From: an uncultured Methylophaga sp.
GTDB taxonomy: Bacteria; Pseudomonadota; Gammaproteobacteria; Nitrosococcales; Methylophagaceae
Assembly: GCA_947631375.1 (NCBI GenBank)
Contig: CANRLD010000027.1
Coordinates: 1-13,935, forward strand
Reading direction: 5' to 3'
Length of the DNA stretch: 13,935 nucleotides
This document shows positions 6,342 through 13,830 of this stretch, piece by piece. Within the stretch, counting starts at the first letter, position 1, and every line of letters begins with the position of its first letter. A program made the position numbers and the translations under genes. Under the pieces are notes generated by a model. It saw only the letters and a program-made list of their open reading frames with translations. It was not told the origin of the DNA and searched no databases.

Positions 6342-6653
6342 ATGAGCACTCCCAAGCTCAGTGAAATGATTTGGCAAGTGGTCGCGTTAATTCCTGAAGG
6401 GAATATTGCGACTTATGGTCAGATTGCCAGACTGTGCGGTTATCCCGGCCATGCGCGTTATGTCGGTAGCACGCTGAAACAGTTGCCGGAAGACTCAATT
6501 TTACCCTGGCACCGGGTGGTGAATGCGAAAGGTGAAGTTGCTTTTCCACCGGGTAGTGATGCTTATGAAAGGCAACGGCAATTACTGGAAAGTGAAGGGA
6601 TCCGCTTTCACGGAACAAAAATCAGCCTGTCTATTTATCGCTGGCAGTCATAG
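6342..6653 (+). CDS. atl: Alkyltransferase-like protein (ATL), lesion-sensing MGMT homologue
   Basis: A 103-residue DNA-binding protein of the O6-alkylguanine-DNA alkyltransferase fold without alkyl transfer activity. The active-site motif PCHRV of MGMT/Ogt reads PWHRV here, with W56 in place of the acceptor cysteine, which defines the ATL group (E. coli YbaZ, fission yeast Atl1). The nucleotide-flipping tyrosine is likely Y25 (IATYGQIA) and the arginine finger R39 (GHARYVGSTL). ATLs bind O6-alkylguanine, including bulky adducts, and hand it to nucleotide excision repair. ATG 6342 has AGGAG six bases upstream. It lies between sugE and the DsbG-like gene on the same strand; the neighbours give no repair context. 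Confidence 0.93.
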   Translation: MSTPKLSEMIWQVVALIPEGNIATYGQIARLCGYPGHARYVGSTLKQLPEDSILPWHRVVNAKGEVAFPPGSDAYERQRQLLESEGIRFHGTKISLSIYRWQS

Positions 6654-6687
6654 CCGTTACTTAACAGGATTCAGCTAGAGGTTATAG

Positions 6688-7449
6688 ATGAAGAAAGTGC
6701 TTGTGCCATTGTTGTTGGTAATAATTGGTTTGGGCGGATATGTTGCGTTTGCTGAGCAGCACGAGCCGGATGTTATCCGTTACATCAAACAGCAGGGCGT
6801 GACGATCATCGATACCTTTGATACGCCAGCAGGTCTGAAAGGGTATGCGGCTACCATACAGGGACAGCCGATGAGTATTTATCTGACCGCAGACAAGCAG
6901 TTTGCGATGATTGGTAATCTGATCAATGCTGAGGGTGAGGATTTGGGTGAGGCGGCGCTATATGAATTGATCAGTGCGCCGCAGAACGAAAAAATCTGGC
7001 AGCAACTGGAGCAGGCACGTTGGATTCAGGACGGACAAAAAAGTGCTAAGCGGGTTATTTATACGTTTACCGATCCGTATTGCCCGTATTGTCAGCGTCT
7101 GCGCGAGCTGGCCGAACCATATATTGCTAATGGCGAAGTGCAGTTACGCCATATAATGGTGGGAATTTTACAAGAAAACAGTGTGCAAACCGCGGCTGAT
7201 ATTTTAGACGCGACATCACCGGAAACAGCGTTACGACAACATATTGAGCAAAAACAGGCACAGCAACCGGTTGATGAGCCGCAAGCCTCAGCCGCCGCGA
7301 TGGCCTTGGTGGAAGGCAATAATCTGTTAATGGAGCAACTAGGGCTGATGGCGACACCGACTAGCGTGTATAAAGATAAAAATGGTCATGTACGGCTGAT
7401 TGAAGGCATGCCGATGCGTGACGATATCATCAAGCTGTTTGAACACTAA
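6688..7449 (+). CDS. DsbG-like periplasmic thiol:disulfide isomerase/chaperone (DsbC/DsbG family)
   Basis: A 253-residue exported protein of the DsbC/DsbG family. Residues 1-22 are a signal peptide (MKKV, hydrophobic core, AFA, cut likely before E23). Residues about 25-95 match the N-terminal dimerisation domain (IRYIKQQGVTIIDTF, GYAATIQGQPMSIYLT). The thioredoxin-fold domain carries the redox motif C132-P-Y-C135 (TFTDPYCPYCQRL) and a cis-proline loop with T223-P224 (MATPTSVYKDKNG). CPYC rather than CGYC points to DsbG, which reduces sulfenylated single cysteines in periplasmic proteins and is kept reduced by DsbD in E. coli. DsbC is the alternative. ATG 6688 has AGAGG six bases upstream. It follows atl by 34 bases and may share its transcript. 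Confidence 0.88.
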   Translation: MKKVLVPLLLVIIGLGGYVAFAEQHEPDVIRYIKQQGVTIIDTFDTPAGLKGYAATIQGQPMSIYLTADKQFAMIGNLINAEGEDLGEAALYELISAPQNEKIWQQLEQARWIQDGQKSAKRVIYTFTDPYCPYCQRLRELAEPYIANGEVQLRHIMVGILQENSVQTAADILDATSPETALRQHIEQKQAQQPVDEPQASAAAMALVEGNNLLMEQLGLMATPTSVYKDKNGHVRLIEGMPMRDDIIKLFEH

Positions 7450-7488
7450 TCGTCAGGTGAGTCGTGTTGTTAGTTGGTTTACGCAACA

Positions 7489-7518
7489 TTGTGGCTGAGT
7501 TTTTCCACCATTTATTAT
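7489..7518 (+). promoter_or_regulatory. Candidate sigma-70-type promoter for rlmJ
   Basis: TTGTGG (7489-7494) and TATTAT (7513-7518) are spaced by 18 bases and end 22 bases before the rlmJ start codon. This fits a promoter with a very short leader. It rests on box similarity alone. Confidence 0.3.
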
Positions 7519-7540
7519 TCCAGGCAATCAGGAACTATCC

Positions 7541-8377
7541 TTGCTGAGTTATCGCCATTCATTTCATGCCGGCAACTATGCTGATGTACTCAAACATATT
7601 GTATTAGTTGAGATTTTGCAGCATTTAGCTAAAAAGCAAAAAGCGTTTGAGTATATTGATACGCATGCTGGAGCGGGTTTATATCACTTGGCTTCGGTGC
7701 AGGCGGAAAAGCTACGGGAATACCGCAACGGAATTGGGCGGCTTTCAGTAGCTGACTGGCCGGAACTAGCCGATTATTTGTCAGTGATTGCTGCCGTTAA
7801 CCCAGATCAGGGGTTGACGTATTACCCAGGGTCTCCCGTTATTGCTCAGCATTTTATGCGTCCTCAGGATCGATCCTGGTTATACGAACTGCATCCACAA
7901 GATGCTGAACTGCTGTTGCAAAACATGAATAAAGACAGACGGGTGCGGGTGATGCATGAAGATGGTTTGAAAGGTTTGTTGTCGTTATTACCACCGGTTT
8001 CACGCCGCGGAGTGGTGCTGGTCGATCCTTCTTATGAAATCAAGTCGGACTATGACGCTGTCGTTCAGACGATTGTCAGGGCGTATGCCAAATTTGCCAC
8101 AGGCTGTTACGCCATTTGGTATCCGGTGGTGGAGCGCAGCAGAATCAGCCGGCTAGAAACGCAGTTTATCAACAGCGGTATCAAAAATATTCAACGATTT
8201 GAGCTGGGAGTCACTGCCGATTCTGCACAAAGAGGCATGACAGCTTCCGGTATGATCGTCATCAACCCGCCATGGCAATTAATGGCAACCATGAACAGCT
8301 TATTACCAAAACTGGTCAGCACTTTATCCGACGATGCCGCTGCCTATTACAAGTGTGACATCCTGGTGGCCGAGTAG
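7541..8377 (+). CDS. rlmJ: 23S rRNA (adenine(2030)-N6)-methyltransferase RlmJ
   Basis: Methylates N6 of A2030 in 23S rRNA with S-adenosylmethionine. The N-terminus MLSYRHSFHAGNYADVLKH matches RlmJ almost exactly, which fixes the start at TTG 7541-7543, with AGGAA about seven bases upstream. Further family marks are YIDTHAGAGLYHL (38-50, cofactor region), PGSP (96-99), ELHP (116-119) and the catalytic motif LVDPSYEIKSDY, with D162-P163-S164-Y165. The classic [DN]PP[YF] of N6-adenine methyltransferases has Ser at the third place here; the remainder is intact. The 278 residues are close to the E. coli length (280). It is convergent with the HDOD gene, 45 bases apart, with no obvious terminator between them. 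Confidence 0.96.
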   Translation: MLSYRHSFHAGNYADVLKHIVLVEILQHLAKKQKAFEYIDTHAGAGLYHLASVQAEKLREYRNGIGRLSVADWPELADYLSVIAAVNPDQGLTYYPGSPVIAQHFMRPQDRSWLYELHPQDAELLLQNMNKDRRVRVMHEDGLKGLLSLLPPVSRRGVVLVDPSYEIKSDYDAVVQTIVRAYAKFATGCYAIWYPVVERSRISRLETQFINSGIKNIQRFELGVTADSAQRGMTASGMIVINPPWQLMATMNSLLPKLVSTLSDDAAAYYKCDILVAE

Positions 8378-8422
8378 CTGAGGGCGTTTTACAGAAGGCT
8401 TTAAGCAAAAGGCGCTATACCA

Positions 8423-9265
8423 TCAGTTATTTTGAAACAGTGCCAGCGCAGCGGCATATTCTTCACTGTTTTCATCCAGTTCCACCACACTGATGCCGGT
8501 ATCAATACCCAGCTTGGCAAAAGCCAGCACGTTATCCCGTTCATTTGGCGCCAGTGCTTTGTCAGTGTTGAAGTAACTTTGCAGATTGGCAACTTGCACC
8601 ACATCCGTCAGATCAGGGCCATTGAGGCTGTCACGTTGCAGATTGGTGTGTTCTGCTGCAACGGTGATCAGGTTTTCCGGGAAGGCCCATTTGCGAAGAA
8701 TTGCTTCGCTAATTTTCGGGTACAAATTGTCAATTAATGCATCCAGACGCTGCTCATCTTCCATAAGTTCAGGCATAGCCGCCGCTTTCAGCAGAATAGG
8801 TAGTGCACCAATTTCATGAATCGGCCCGGCCAGCAACGCCTCATCAGGTGAAATAGTTGCCTGATTGGAAGCTATTACCTGACAAGCTGCGGCAACTTCA
8901 ATGCTATGCTGCCATAATGCCCGCATACGTTTTTCCAGGCGCTTGCTTGACGGCAGAAAGAGTTGTTCCATCACCAGGCTAGTGACCAGGTTGCGTACCT
9001 GGGGAATGCCGAGTCGGGAAACAGCCGTTTGTACTGATTCCACTTCACTGCGTCCCCGATAAAGCGGGCTGTTGGCAATTTTGATCAACCGGGCTGACAA
9101 AGCGGTATCGGTACTGATGACTTCAGCAAGTTGATTGGCAGAAATATCCGGGTCATTGGCGACTTCGCGTACCTTAAGTGCTACTTCGGGAAGGGTTGGC
9201 AGCACCAGTTTTCCTGTTTCGAGATCATTGATGATCGTAGTGTACAATTGCTCTTGTTGACTCAT
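8423..9265 (-). CDS. HDOD domain protein, probable signalling/regulatory
   Basis: A 280-residue soluble protein consisting mainly of one HDOD domain (about residues 18-215). HDOD is a relative of HD phosphohydrolases in which metal-binding residues are often lost; it appears in regulators tied to cyclic nucleotides, biofilm and motility. Visible marks are LPTLPEVALKVREVANDPDIS (22-42), SARLIKIANSPLYRG (57-71), AVSRLGIPQVRNLV (81-94), the conserved LWQHSIEVA with H120, and LLAGPIHEIGALPI, where the usual His-Asp pair reads H150-E151. This argues against a standard hydrolase. The C-terminal 65 residues are helical and carry no recognised domain. The start ATG 9263-9265 has only a weak GTGGA upstream. 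It stands alone on the minus strand; its partner is unknown. Confidence 0.88.
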   Translation of the reverse strand: MSQQEQLYTTIINDLETGKLVLPTLPEVALKVREVANDPDISANQLAEVISTDTALSARLIKIANSPLYRGRSEVESVQTAVSRLGIPQVRNLVTSLVMEQLFLPSSKRLEKRMRALWQHSIEVAAACQVIASNQATISPDEALLAGPIHEIGALPILLKAAAMPELMEDEQRLDALIDNLYPKISEAILRKWAFPENLITVAAEHTNLQRDSLNGPDLTDVVQVANLQSYFNTDKALAPNERDNVLAFAKLGIDTGISVVELDENSEEYAAALALFQNN

Positions 9266-9289
9266 AATAATCCACGGTAATAAATCAAT

Positions 9290-9318
9290 TTGAAGTGTGA
9301 ATGAATTTCAGTTATTTT
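9290..9318 (+). promoter_or_regulatory. Candidate sigma-70-type promoter for alaC-hom-thrC
   Basis: TTGAAG (9290-9295) and TATTTT (9313-9318) are separated by 17 bases, upstream of the alaC start. Initiation near 9325 would give a leader of about 35 bases, too short for a Thr-rich leader peptide attenuator. The call rests on spacing and box similarity. Confidence 0.35.
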
Positions 9319-9359
9319 GCTTGGTTTGCCAACCGTTTTAGCTCATAGCAGGTGCTCAG

Positions 9360-10538
9360 TTGAACGACGAATTTCCCAGAATCAAACGTCTCCCGCCATA
9401 CGTCTTTAACATTGTAAATGATTTGAAGGCAAAAGCGCGTGCGCGAGGCGAAGATATTATCGACTTTGGTATGGGAAATCCGGACAAACCGGCGCCCCAG
9501 CATATCGTGGATAAATTAATCGAAGCCGCCCAGCGGCCGGACACACATCGCTATTCTGTTTCCAGAGGAATTCCTCGGTTGCGCAAGGCGATTTGCGACT
9601 GGTATCAGCGCAAATATGATGTCACGCTGGATCCGGACGCCGAAACCATTGTCACTATCGGATCAAAAGAAGGTCTGGCACATCTGGCAATGGCCACCGT
9701 TGGCCCGGGCGATGCGGTATTGGTACCGAATCCGGCTTATCCGATTCATCCGTATGGCTTTGTTATTGCCGGAGCCGATATTCGTCATGTACCGCTAACG
9801 CCGGATGCCGACTTTTTTGTTGAGCTGGAAAAGTCCGTCAAAGATTCCTGGCCAAAACCAAAAATGCTGGTGCTGAACTTTCCGGCCAACCCGACCACAC
9901 AATGTGTTGAACTCGATTTTTTCCAGCGGGTTGTCGATTTTGCCAGAGAGCACAAGATTTGGGTGGTGCACGATCTGGCTTATGGTGAAATTACCTTTGA
10001 TGGATATAAAGCGCCTTCCATTTTGCAGGTGCCGGGCGCTAAAGAGGTTGCTGTAGAGTTTTATACCTTATCAAAAACCTACAATATGCCGGGTTGGCGT
10101 ATCGGTTTTATGTCGGGTAATCCAACTCTGGTAGCGGCATTGGCGCGGATGAAGTCTTATCTGGATTACGGCATGTTTACCCCCATTCAGGTGGCCGCGA
10201 TTACGGCGCTGGATGGGCCACAGGAGTGTGTGGCAGAGATTGTTGAAACCTATAAGCAACGTCGTGATGTGTTGTGCGATGGCTTGAACGCCATCGGCTG
10301 GCCGGTGGAAAAACCAAAAGCGACAATGTTTGTCTGGGCCAGGATTCCGGAGCAATTTCGTGAAATGGGTTCGTTGGAGTTCAGTAAAAAGCTGCTTAAA
10401 GAAGCTCACGTGGCTGTTGCGCCCGGAATTGGTTTTGGTGAATACGGAGATGAATACGTGCGGTTCGGGCTGATTGAAAATCAGCATCGTACTCGTCAGG
10501 CTATTCGCGGTATCCGTGACATGATGAAAAAAGGCTAG
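9360..10538 (+). CDS. alaC: AlaC-type PLP-dependent aminotransferase (alanine/glutamate-pyruvate transaminase)
   Basis: Class I/II fold-type I aminotransferase of the AlaC (YfdZ) branch, which in E. coli transaminates glutamate and pyruvate to make alanine. The N-terminus FPRIKRLPPYVFNIVNDLK and DFGMGNPDKP (35-44) are characteristic. PLP contacts are visible: N177 (FPANPTT), D205 and Y208 (VHDLAYGEITF), the Schiff-base K239 (TLSKTYNMPGWRIGF) and R247. The 392 residues are complete for the family. The start is TTG 9360-9362, with AGGTG about five bases upstream; it yields the expected MNDEFPRIKR N-terminus, while the next ATG would remove it. The stop is only 8 bases before hom, so the genes are almost certainly co-transcribed. 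Many database entries call this position simply aminotransferase; a different amino-acid preference cannot be excluded. Confidence 0.92.
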   Translation: MNDEFPRIKRLPPYVFNIVNDLKAKARARGEDIIDFGMGNPDKPAPQHIVDKLIEAAQRPDTHRYSVSRGIPRLRKAICDWYQRKYDVTLDPDAETIVTIGSKEGLAHLAMATVGPGDAVLVPNPAYPIHPYGFVIAGADIRHVPLTPDADFFVELEKSVKDSWPKPKMLVLNFPANPTTQCVELDFFQRVVDFAREHKIWVVHDLAYGEITFDGYKAPSILQVPGAKEVAVEFYTLSKTYNMPGWRIGFMSGNPTLVAALARMKSYLDYGMFTPIQVAAITALDGPQECVAEIVETYKQRRDVLCDGLNAIGWPVEKPKATMFVWARIPEQFREMGSLEFSKKLLKEAHVAVAPGIGFGEYGDEYVRFGLIENQHRTRQAIRGIRDMMKKG

Positions 10539-10546
10539 GGGGAGAA

Positions 10547-11857
10547 GTGCGCTCAGTCAAAATTGGAATTCTTGGGTTAGGTACGGTTGGCAGTGGCACT
10601 GTCAGTGTCTTACAACGAAATTCAAAAGAAATCAGCCGCCGTGCAGGCCGTGGCATAGAAATTTCGCATGCAGCAGATAAAAATCTGGACATGCCCAGAA
10701 GCTGTGATATGAGCGATATTGCATTGACGGATGATGCATTTTCGGTAATTAACGAGCCGGATGTACAGATTATTGTTGAGTTGATTGGCGGCACTGGCGT
10801 TGCCCGGGATCTGGTCATGCAGGCCATTGAAAACGGCAAGCATGTGGTGACAGCCAATAAAGCACTGATCGCGATGCACGGTAATGAATTGTTTGCCAAG
10901 GCGCAGGAAAAAGGCGTCACCATTGCCTTTGAAGCCGCCGTTGCGGGCGGCATTCCCATCATTAAAGCTATCCGCGAAGGACTGGCAGCCAATCGTATTG
11001 AGTGGCTGGCAGGCATTATTAATGGAACCGGCAACTATATTCTCACCGAGATGCGCGACAAAGGGCGTAATTTTGCCGATGTCTTGGCGGAGGCTCAGGC
11101 GCTGGGATATGCTGAAGCTGATCCGACCTTTGATGTTGAAGGTATTGATGCAGCGCACAAACTGACGATTCTGGCCTCGATCGCTTTTGGTATTCCATTG
11201 CAGTTTTATAAAGCCTATACCGAAGGCATCAGCCAGATCTCGCAGGAAGATGTGCGTTACGCTGAAGAACTGGGATATCACATCAAACACTTGGGCATTG
11301 CCAGAAAAACAGCACAAGGCGTTGAGTTGCGAGTACATCCGACTCTAATTCCGCAGCGGCGGCTGATCGCCAATGTAAATGGGGTGATGAATGCGGTGGT
11401 GGTAAAGGGCGATGCTGTTGGCCCGACCTTATATTATGGTGCCGGTGCCGGCTCTGAGCCGACTGCTTCGGCAGTAGTGGCGGATATTGTTGATATTGTG
11501 CGCGCGCTGACAACTGATCCGGAAAATCGTGTGCCACATCTGGCTTTCCAGCCTGATGCGCTCAAAGATACACCGATCCTGCCAATGTCTGATGTCGTTA
11601 CCTCATACTATCTGCGCATTCAAACGGATGATAAGCCAGGTGTGCTGGCGGACATTACCCGCATTTTCAGTGAGCAGGACATTAACATCGAAGCGATACT
11701 GCAAAAGAAACCGGAAGATAATGAAGGTCTGGTGCCAATTATTATGCTGACCCAGCCTGTGGTTGAGAAAAATATGGATGAAGCCATTATTCAAATCGAG
11801 GCTTTGGGCACAGTAAAAGATGCGATTATGCGTATTCGTATGGAGTCACTGGGCTGA
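10547..11857 (+). CDS. hom: Homoserine dehydrogenase with C-terminal ACT domain
   Basis: Reduces aspartate-4-semialdehyde to homoserine with NAD(P)H, the branch-point step toward threonine and methionine. The N-terminal nucleotide motif is GLGTVG (10-15). K106 lies in TANKALIA. The catalytic region GYAEADPTFDVEGIDAAHKL includes E191, D202 and K206, and NGTGNYILTEM (160-170) belongs to the substrate domain. An ACT domain (about 354-430; YYLRIQTDDKPGVLADITRIF) suggests threonine feedback control. The 436 residues match the stand-alone form rather than the enteric fusion with aspartokinase. The start is GTG 10547 with a GGGGGAG run directly before it; the next start would remove the nucleotide motif. 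It sits between alaC (8-base gap) and thrC (41-base gap). Confidence 0.97.
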   Translation: MRSVKIGILGLGTVGSGTVSVLQRNSKEISRRAGRGIEISHAADKNLDMPRSCDMSDIALTDDAFSVINEPDVQIIVELIGGTGVARDLVMQAIENGKHVVTANKALIAMHGNELFAKAQEKGVTIAFEAAVAGGIPIIKAIREGLAANRIEWLAGIINGTGNYILTEMRDKGRNFADVLAEAQALGYAEADPTFDVEGIDAAHKLTILASIAFGIPLQFYKAYTEGISQISQEDVRYAEELGYHIKHLGIARKTAQGVELRVHPTLIPQRRLIANVNGVMNAVVVKGDAVGPTLYYGAGAGSEPTASAVVADIVDIVRALTTDPENRVPHLAFQPDALKDTPILPMSDVVTSYYLRIQTDDKPGVLADITRIFSEQDINIEAILQKKPEDNEGLVPIIMLTQPVVEKNMDEAIIQIEALGTVKDAIMRIRMESLG

Positions 11858-11898
11858 TTTCTACAGATACTTTGAAAAGAATTTAAGAGGAAATAGTT

Positions 11899-12981
11899 AT
11901 GGTATATCGCCCCCGTTACACTGGTCTGATTGAGCGTTACCGTGATCACTTGCCGGTTAATGATGATACTCGCTTGATAAGCCTCGGCGAAGGCAACACG
12001 CCGTTGCTAAAACTAAACAATATTCCCAGACTGACTGGCAAGAACGTTGATATTTATATCAAATATGAAGGGCTGAACCCGACCGGATCGTTCAAAGATC
12101 GCGGCATGACAATGGCCGTGACCAAAGCGGTTGAAGAGGGCAGTAAAGCAATTATTTGCGCATCAACCGGTAACACTTCAGCAGCTGCTGCGGCATATGC
12201 TGCCCGGGCGGGTATCAGTGCGTTTGTGCTGATTCCGGACGGTAAAATTGCCCTGGGAAAACTGGCGCAGGCGATGATGCATGGCGCTACAGTCATTCAA
12301 ATCAAAGGTAACTTTGACAAAGGCATGCAGCTGGTTAAAGAGGTGGCAGAGCATACACCGGTCACTATCGTTAACTCGATTAACCCTTACCGGTTGCAAG
12401 GCCAGAAAACAGCCGCGTTTGAAATTGTTGAAGAATTATCCTGCGCGCCGGATTTTCATTGTTTACCTGTCGGCAATGCTGGCAATATCTCCGCGCACTG
12501 GATGGGATACAGCGAATATTATCAGGATGGTATTGTGGCTACCCGCCCGAAAATGCTGGGCTATCAGGCTGCCGGAAGTGCTCCTTTCATGCGCGGTGGG
12601 ATGGTTGATGAACCGGAAACAGTTGCAACAGCAATCCGCATCGGTCATCCACAAAGCTGGGATAAAGCCTGGAAAGTAAAAGAAGAATCGCAAGGCTGGT
12701 TTGATGAATGTACTGACGAGGAAATTCTGGCCGCACAAAAACTGCTGGCTGAAAAAGAAGGTATCTTCTGCGAGCCGGCATCGGCCACATCATTAGCCGG
12801 CGCATTGCGGGATATTCAAACTGGAAAAATTCCTGAAGGCAGTAAAGTTGTCTGCACATTAACCGGTCACGGCTTAAAAGATCCGGATATTGCTATCAAG
12901 CAAAGCAGCTCGCCAGTTGTGACGGTAAGTGCTACATTAGAATCTGTACGAGATGCGATTCTGGATAACATGGCTAAATAA
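11899..12981 (+). CDS. thrC: Threonine synthase
   Basis: PLP enzyme turning O-phosphohomoserine into threonine, the last step of the pathway. It is the shorter fold-type II form (360 residues) as in Pseudomonas-like and Gram-positive bacteria, not the long E. coli type. The Schiff-base lysine is K66 in NPTGSFKDRGM; the phosphate-binding glycine loop is GNAGNISAHWMGY; ASTGNTSAAAAAYAARAG forms the helix next to the cofactor, and EPASATSLAG the C-terminal wall. ATG 11899 is preceded by AAGAGGAAA at good spacing. It follows hom, but no homoserine kinase gene is within the window, so thrB must lie elsewhere. Confidence 0.97.
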   Translation: MVYRPRYTGLIERYRDHLPVNDDTRLISLGEGNTPLLKLNNIPRLTGKNVDIYIKYEGLNPTGSFKDRGMTMAVTKAVEEGSKAIICASTGNTSAAAAAYAARAGISAFVLIPDGKIALGKLAQAMMHGATVIQIKGNFDKGMQLVKEVAEHTPVTIVNSINPYRLQGQKTAAFEIVEELSCAPDFHCLPVGNAGNISAHWMGYSEYYQDGIVATRPKMLGYQAAGSAPFMRGGMVDEPETVATAIRIGHPQSWDKAWKVKEESQGWFDECTDEEILAAQKLLAEKEGIFCEPASATSLAGALRDIQTGKIPEGSKVVCTLTGHGLKDPDIAIKQSSSPVVTVSATLESVRDAILDNMAK

Positions 12982-12982
12982 T

Positions 12983-13483
12983 ATGACTGAGACGACAGCA
13001 CCGCAGGAACAGGAAAAATCAGCAGCAAGAACACCGCATGATATTTTTCTGACCAATCTGATAGCGAATCATATTTTACTGTTTACTGCGTTTGCGGCGA
13101 CCGGTAAAAGCTATTTTGAATTGCTCCTGCTGGTGCCGTTTATCTCGTTTATAGTATTAGGCTATACGTTTATCCGCGCCAGTCGTGTAAAGCGGGAAGA
13201 CAGTGAATTTGTATATATCCACTGGCAGATTGCCCGCCGCTGGAGTTTTCTGTTCGCAGTTGTGCTGGTAGCGGTGGTCAGCTTTGCCATCCTTGGCTGG
13301 GCGAGTTATCACTACCTCGGCGTGATGAAAGAAGCTGCCTATGCGTTTGTTGCCGGGTTTAGCTTTCTGCCAACACTGGTCAGTGTTTTGGTGTTGATCA
13401 TCATTGAAATGGATGCGCTCAACCATGCACGCGCTGGTACCTTACCTGCATGGGCAAAGCGTAAGTACCTTGGCGAGAAATAG
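12983..13483 (+). CDS. Small integral membrane protein of unknown function, coupled to thrC
   Basis: I do not recognise a family. From ATG 12983 the protein has 166 residues. A hydrophilic N-terminus (about 20, Glu/Gln/Thr-rich) is followed by probable membrane segments near 21-38, 44-64, 88-107 and 118-141, with a charged loop at 65-80 and a basic tail (AWAKRKYLGEK). No catalytic motif is visible. The start lies one base after the thrC stop, with no clear ribosome site of its own, so translation probably depends on ribosomes ending thrC. Another in-frame start at 12953 would overlap thrC by 29 bases and is less likely. It is convergent with the next minus-strand gene, 8 bases away. The thrC coupling hints at an amino-acid related role, but this is inference only. 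Confidence 0.75.
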   Translation: MTETTAPQEQEKSAARTPHDIFLTNLIANHILLFTAFAATGKSYFELLLLVPFISFIVLGYTFIRASRVKREDSEFVYIHWQIARRWSFLFAVVLVAVVSFAILGWASYHYLGVMKEAAYAFVAGFSFLPTLVSVLVLIIIEMDALNHARAGTLPAWAKRKYLGEK

Positions 13484-13491
13484 ATCTTCGA

Positions 13492-13791
13492 CTAATTGTT
13501 AGACCGACGTACCACGGAATGAATGACTAGCTGATCTTCAAAATACACGTCAAACAGTCCGTATTGCCAGCGGGTGATTGCTGGTGTGCCAACAGCCGTA
13601 TACTGTTGCTCTGCTTTCCCATAGCGTTGCTCTACCTGTTTCATCGTCATCCCGCGGACCGGTCTATTCACACCGTTTTTTTCAGTGTTGGGCGTCGTGT
13701 AGGTCGGCTCTGCGATAGATAAGCTATCGGCTGCGGCGGCCATCGACAGCGTCATACTTAATATCATGACGGCCAGAAGTGGCTTTAACAT
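13492..13791 (-). CDS. Small secreted protein with a BamE/SmpA-like motif
   Basis: A 99-residue protein with a signal peptide (MLKPLLAVMILSMTLSMAAA, probable cut before D22). The mature part reads VRGMTMKQVEQRYGKAEQQ, then ITRWQYGLFDVYFEDQLVIHSV. A G-M-(S/T)-x-x-Q-V helix, a W-x-Y strand and a final strand with acidic turn resemble the small BamE/OmlA-like fold used by many periplasmic and outer-membrane proteins. There is no lipobox, so it is likely soluble in the periplasm. Its function is unknown. ATG 13789-13791 has AGGGAG 10 bases upstream. It follows the hemW-like gene by 39 bases on the same strand and may be co-transcribed. Confidence 0.78.
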   Translation of the reverse strand: MLKPLLAVMILSMTLSMAAAADSLSIAEPTYTTPNTEKNGVNRPVRGMTMKQVEQRYGKAEQQYTAVGTPAITRWQYGLFDVYFEDQLVIHSVVRRSNN

Positions 13792-13830
13792 GAAAATACA
13801 TCTCCCTGAGTATGATATGTCGCCATATTA

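Noticed and set aside
6506..6530. The PWHRV motif as a broken, inactive MGMT gene
   Set aside because: Trp at this position is the defining feature of the alkyltransferase-like family, and the rest of the protein is intact, so it is not a degraded Ogt.
9266..9359. Thr-operon attenuator ahead of alaC-hom-thrC
   Set aside because: The space before alaC is under 100 bases, with no leader peptide rich in Thr or Ile codons and no terminator hairpin with a T run.
10622..11338. Long open frame antisense to hom (238 codons, minus strand)
   Set aside because: It lies entirely inside the strongly supported hom gene, shows no recognisable domain and has Cys/Phe/Asn-rich composition typical of a complementary frame.
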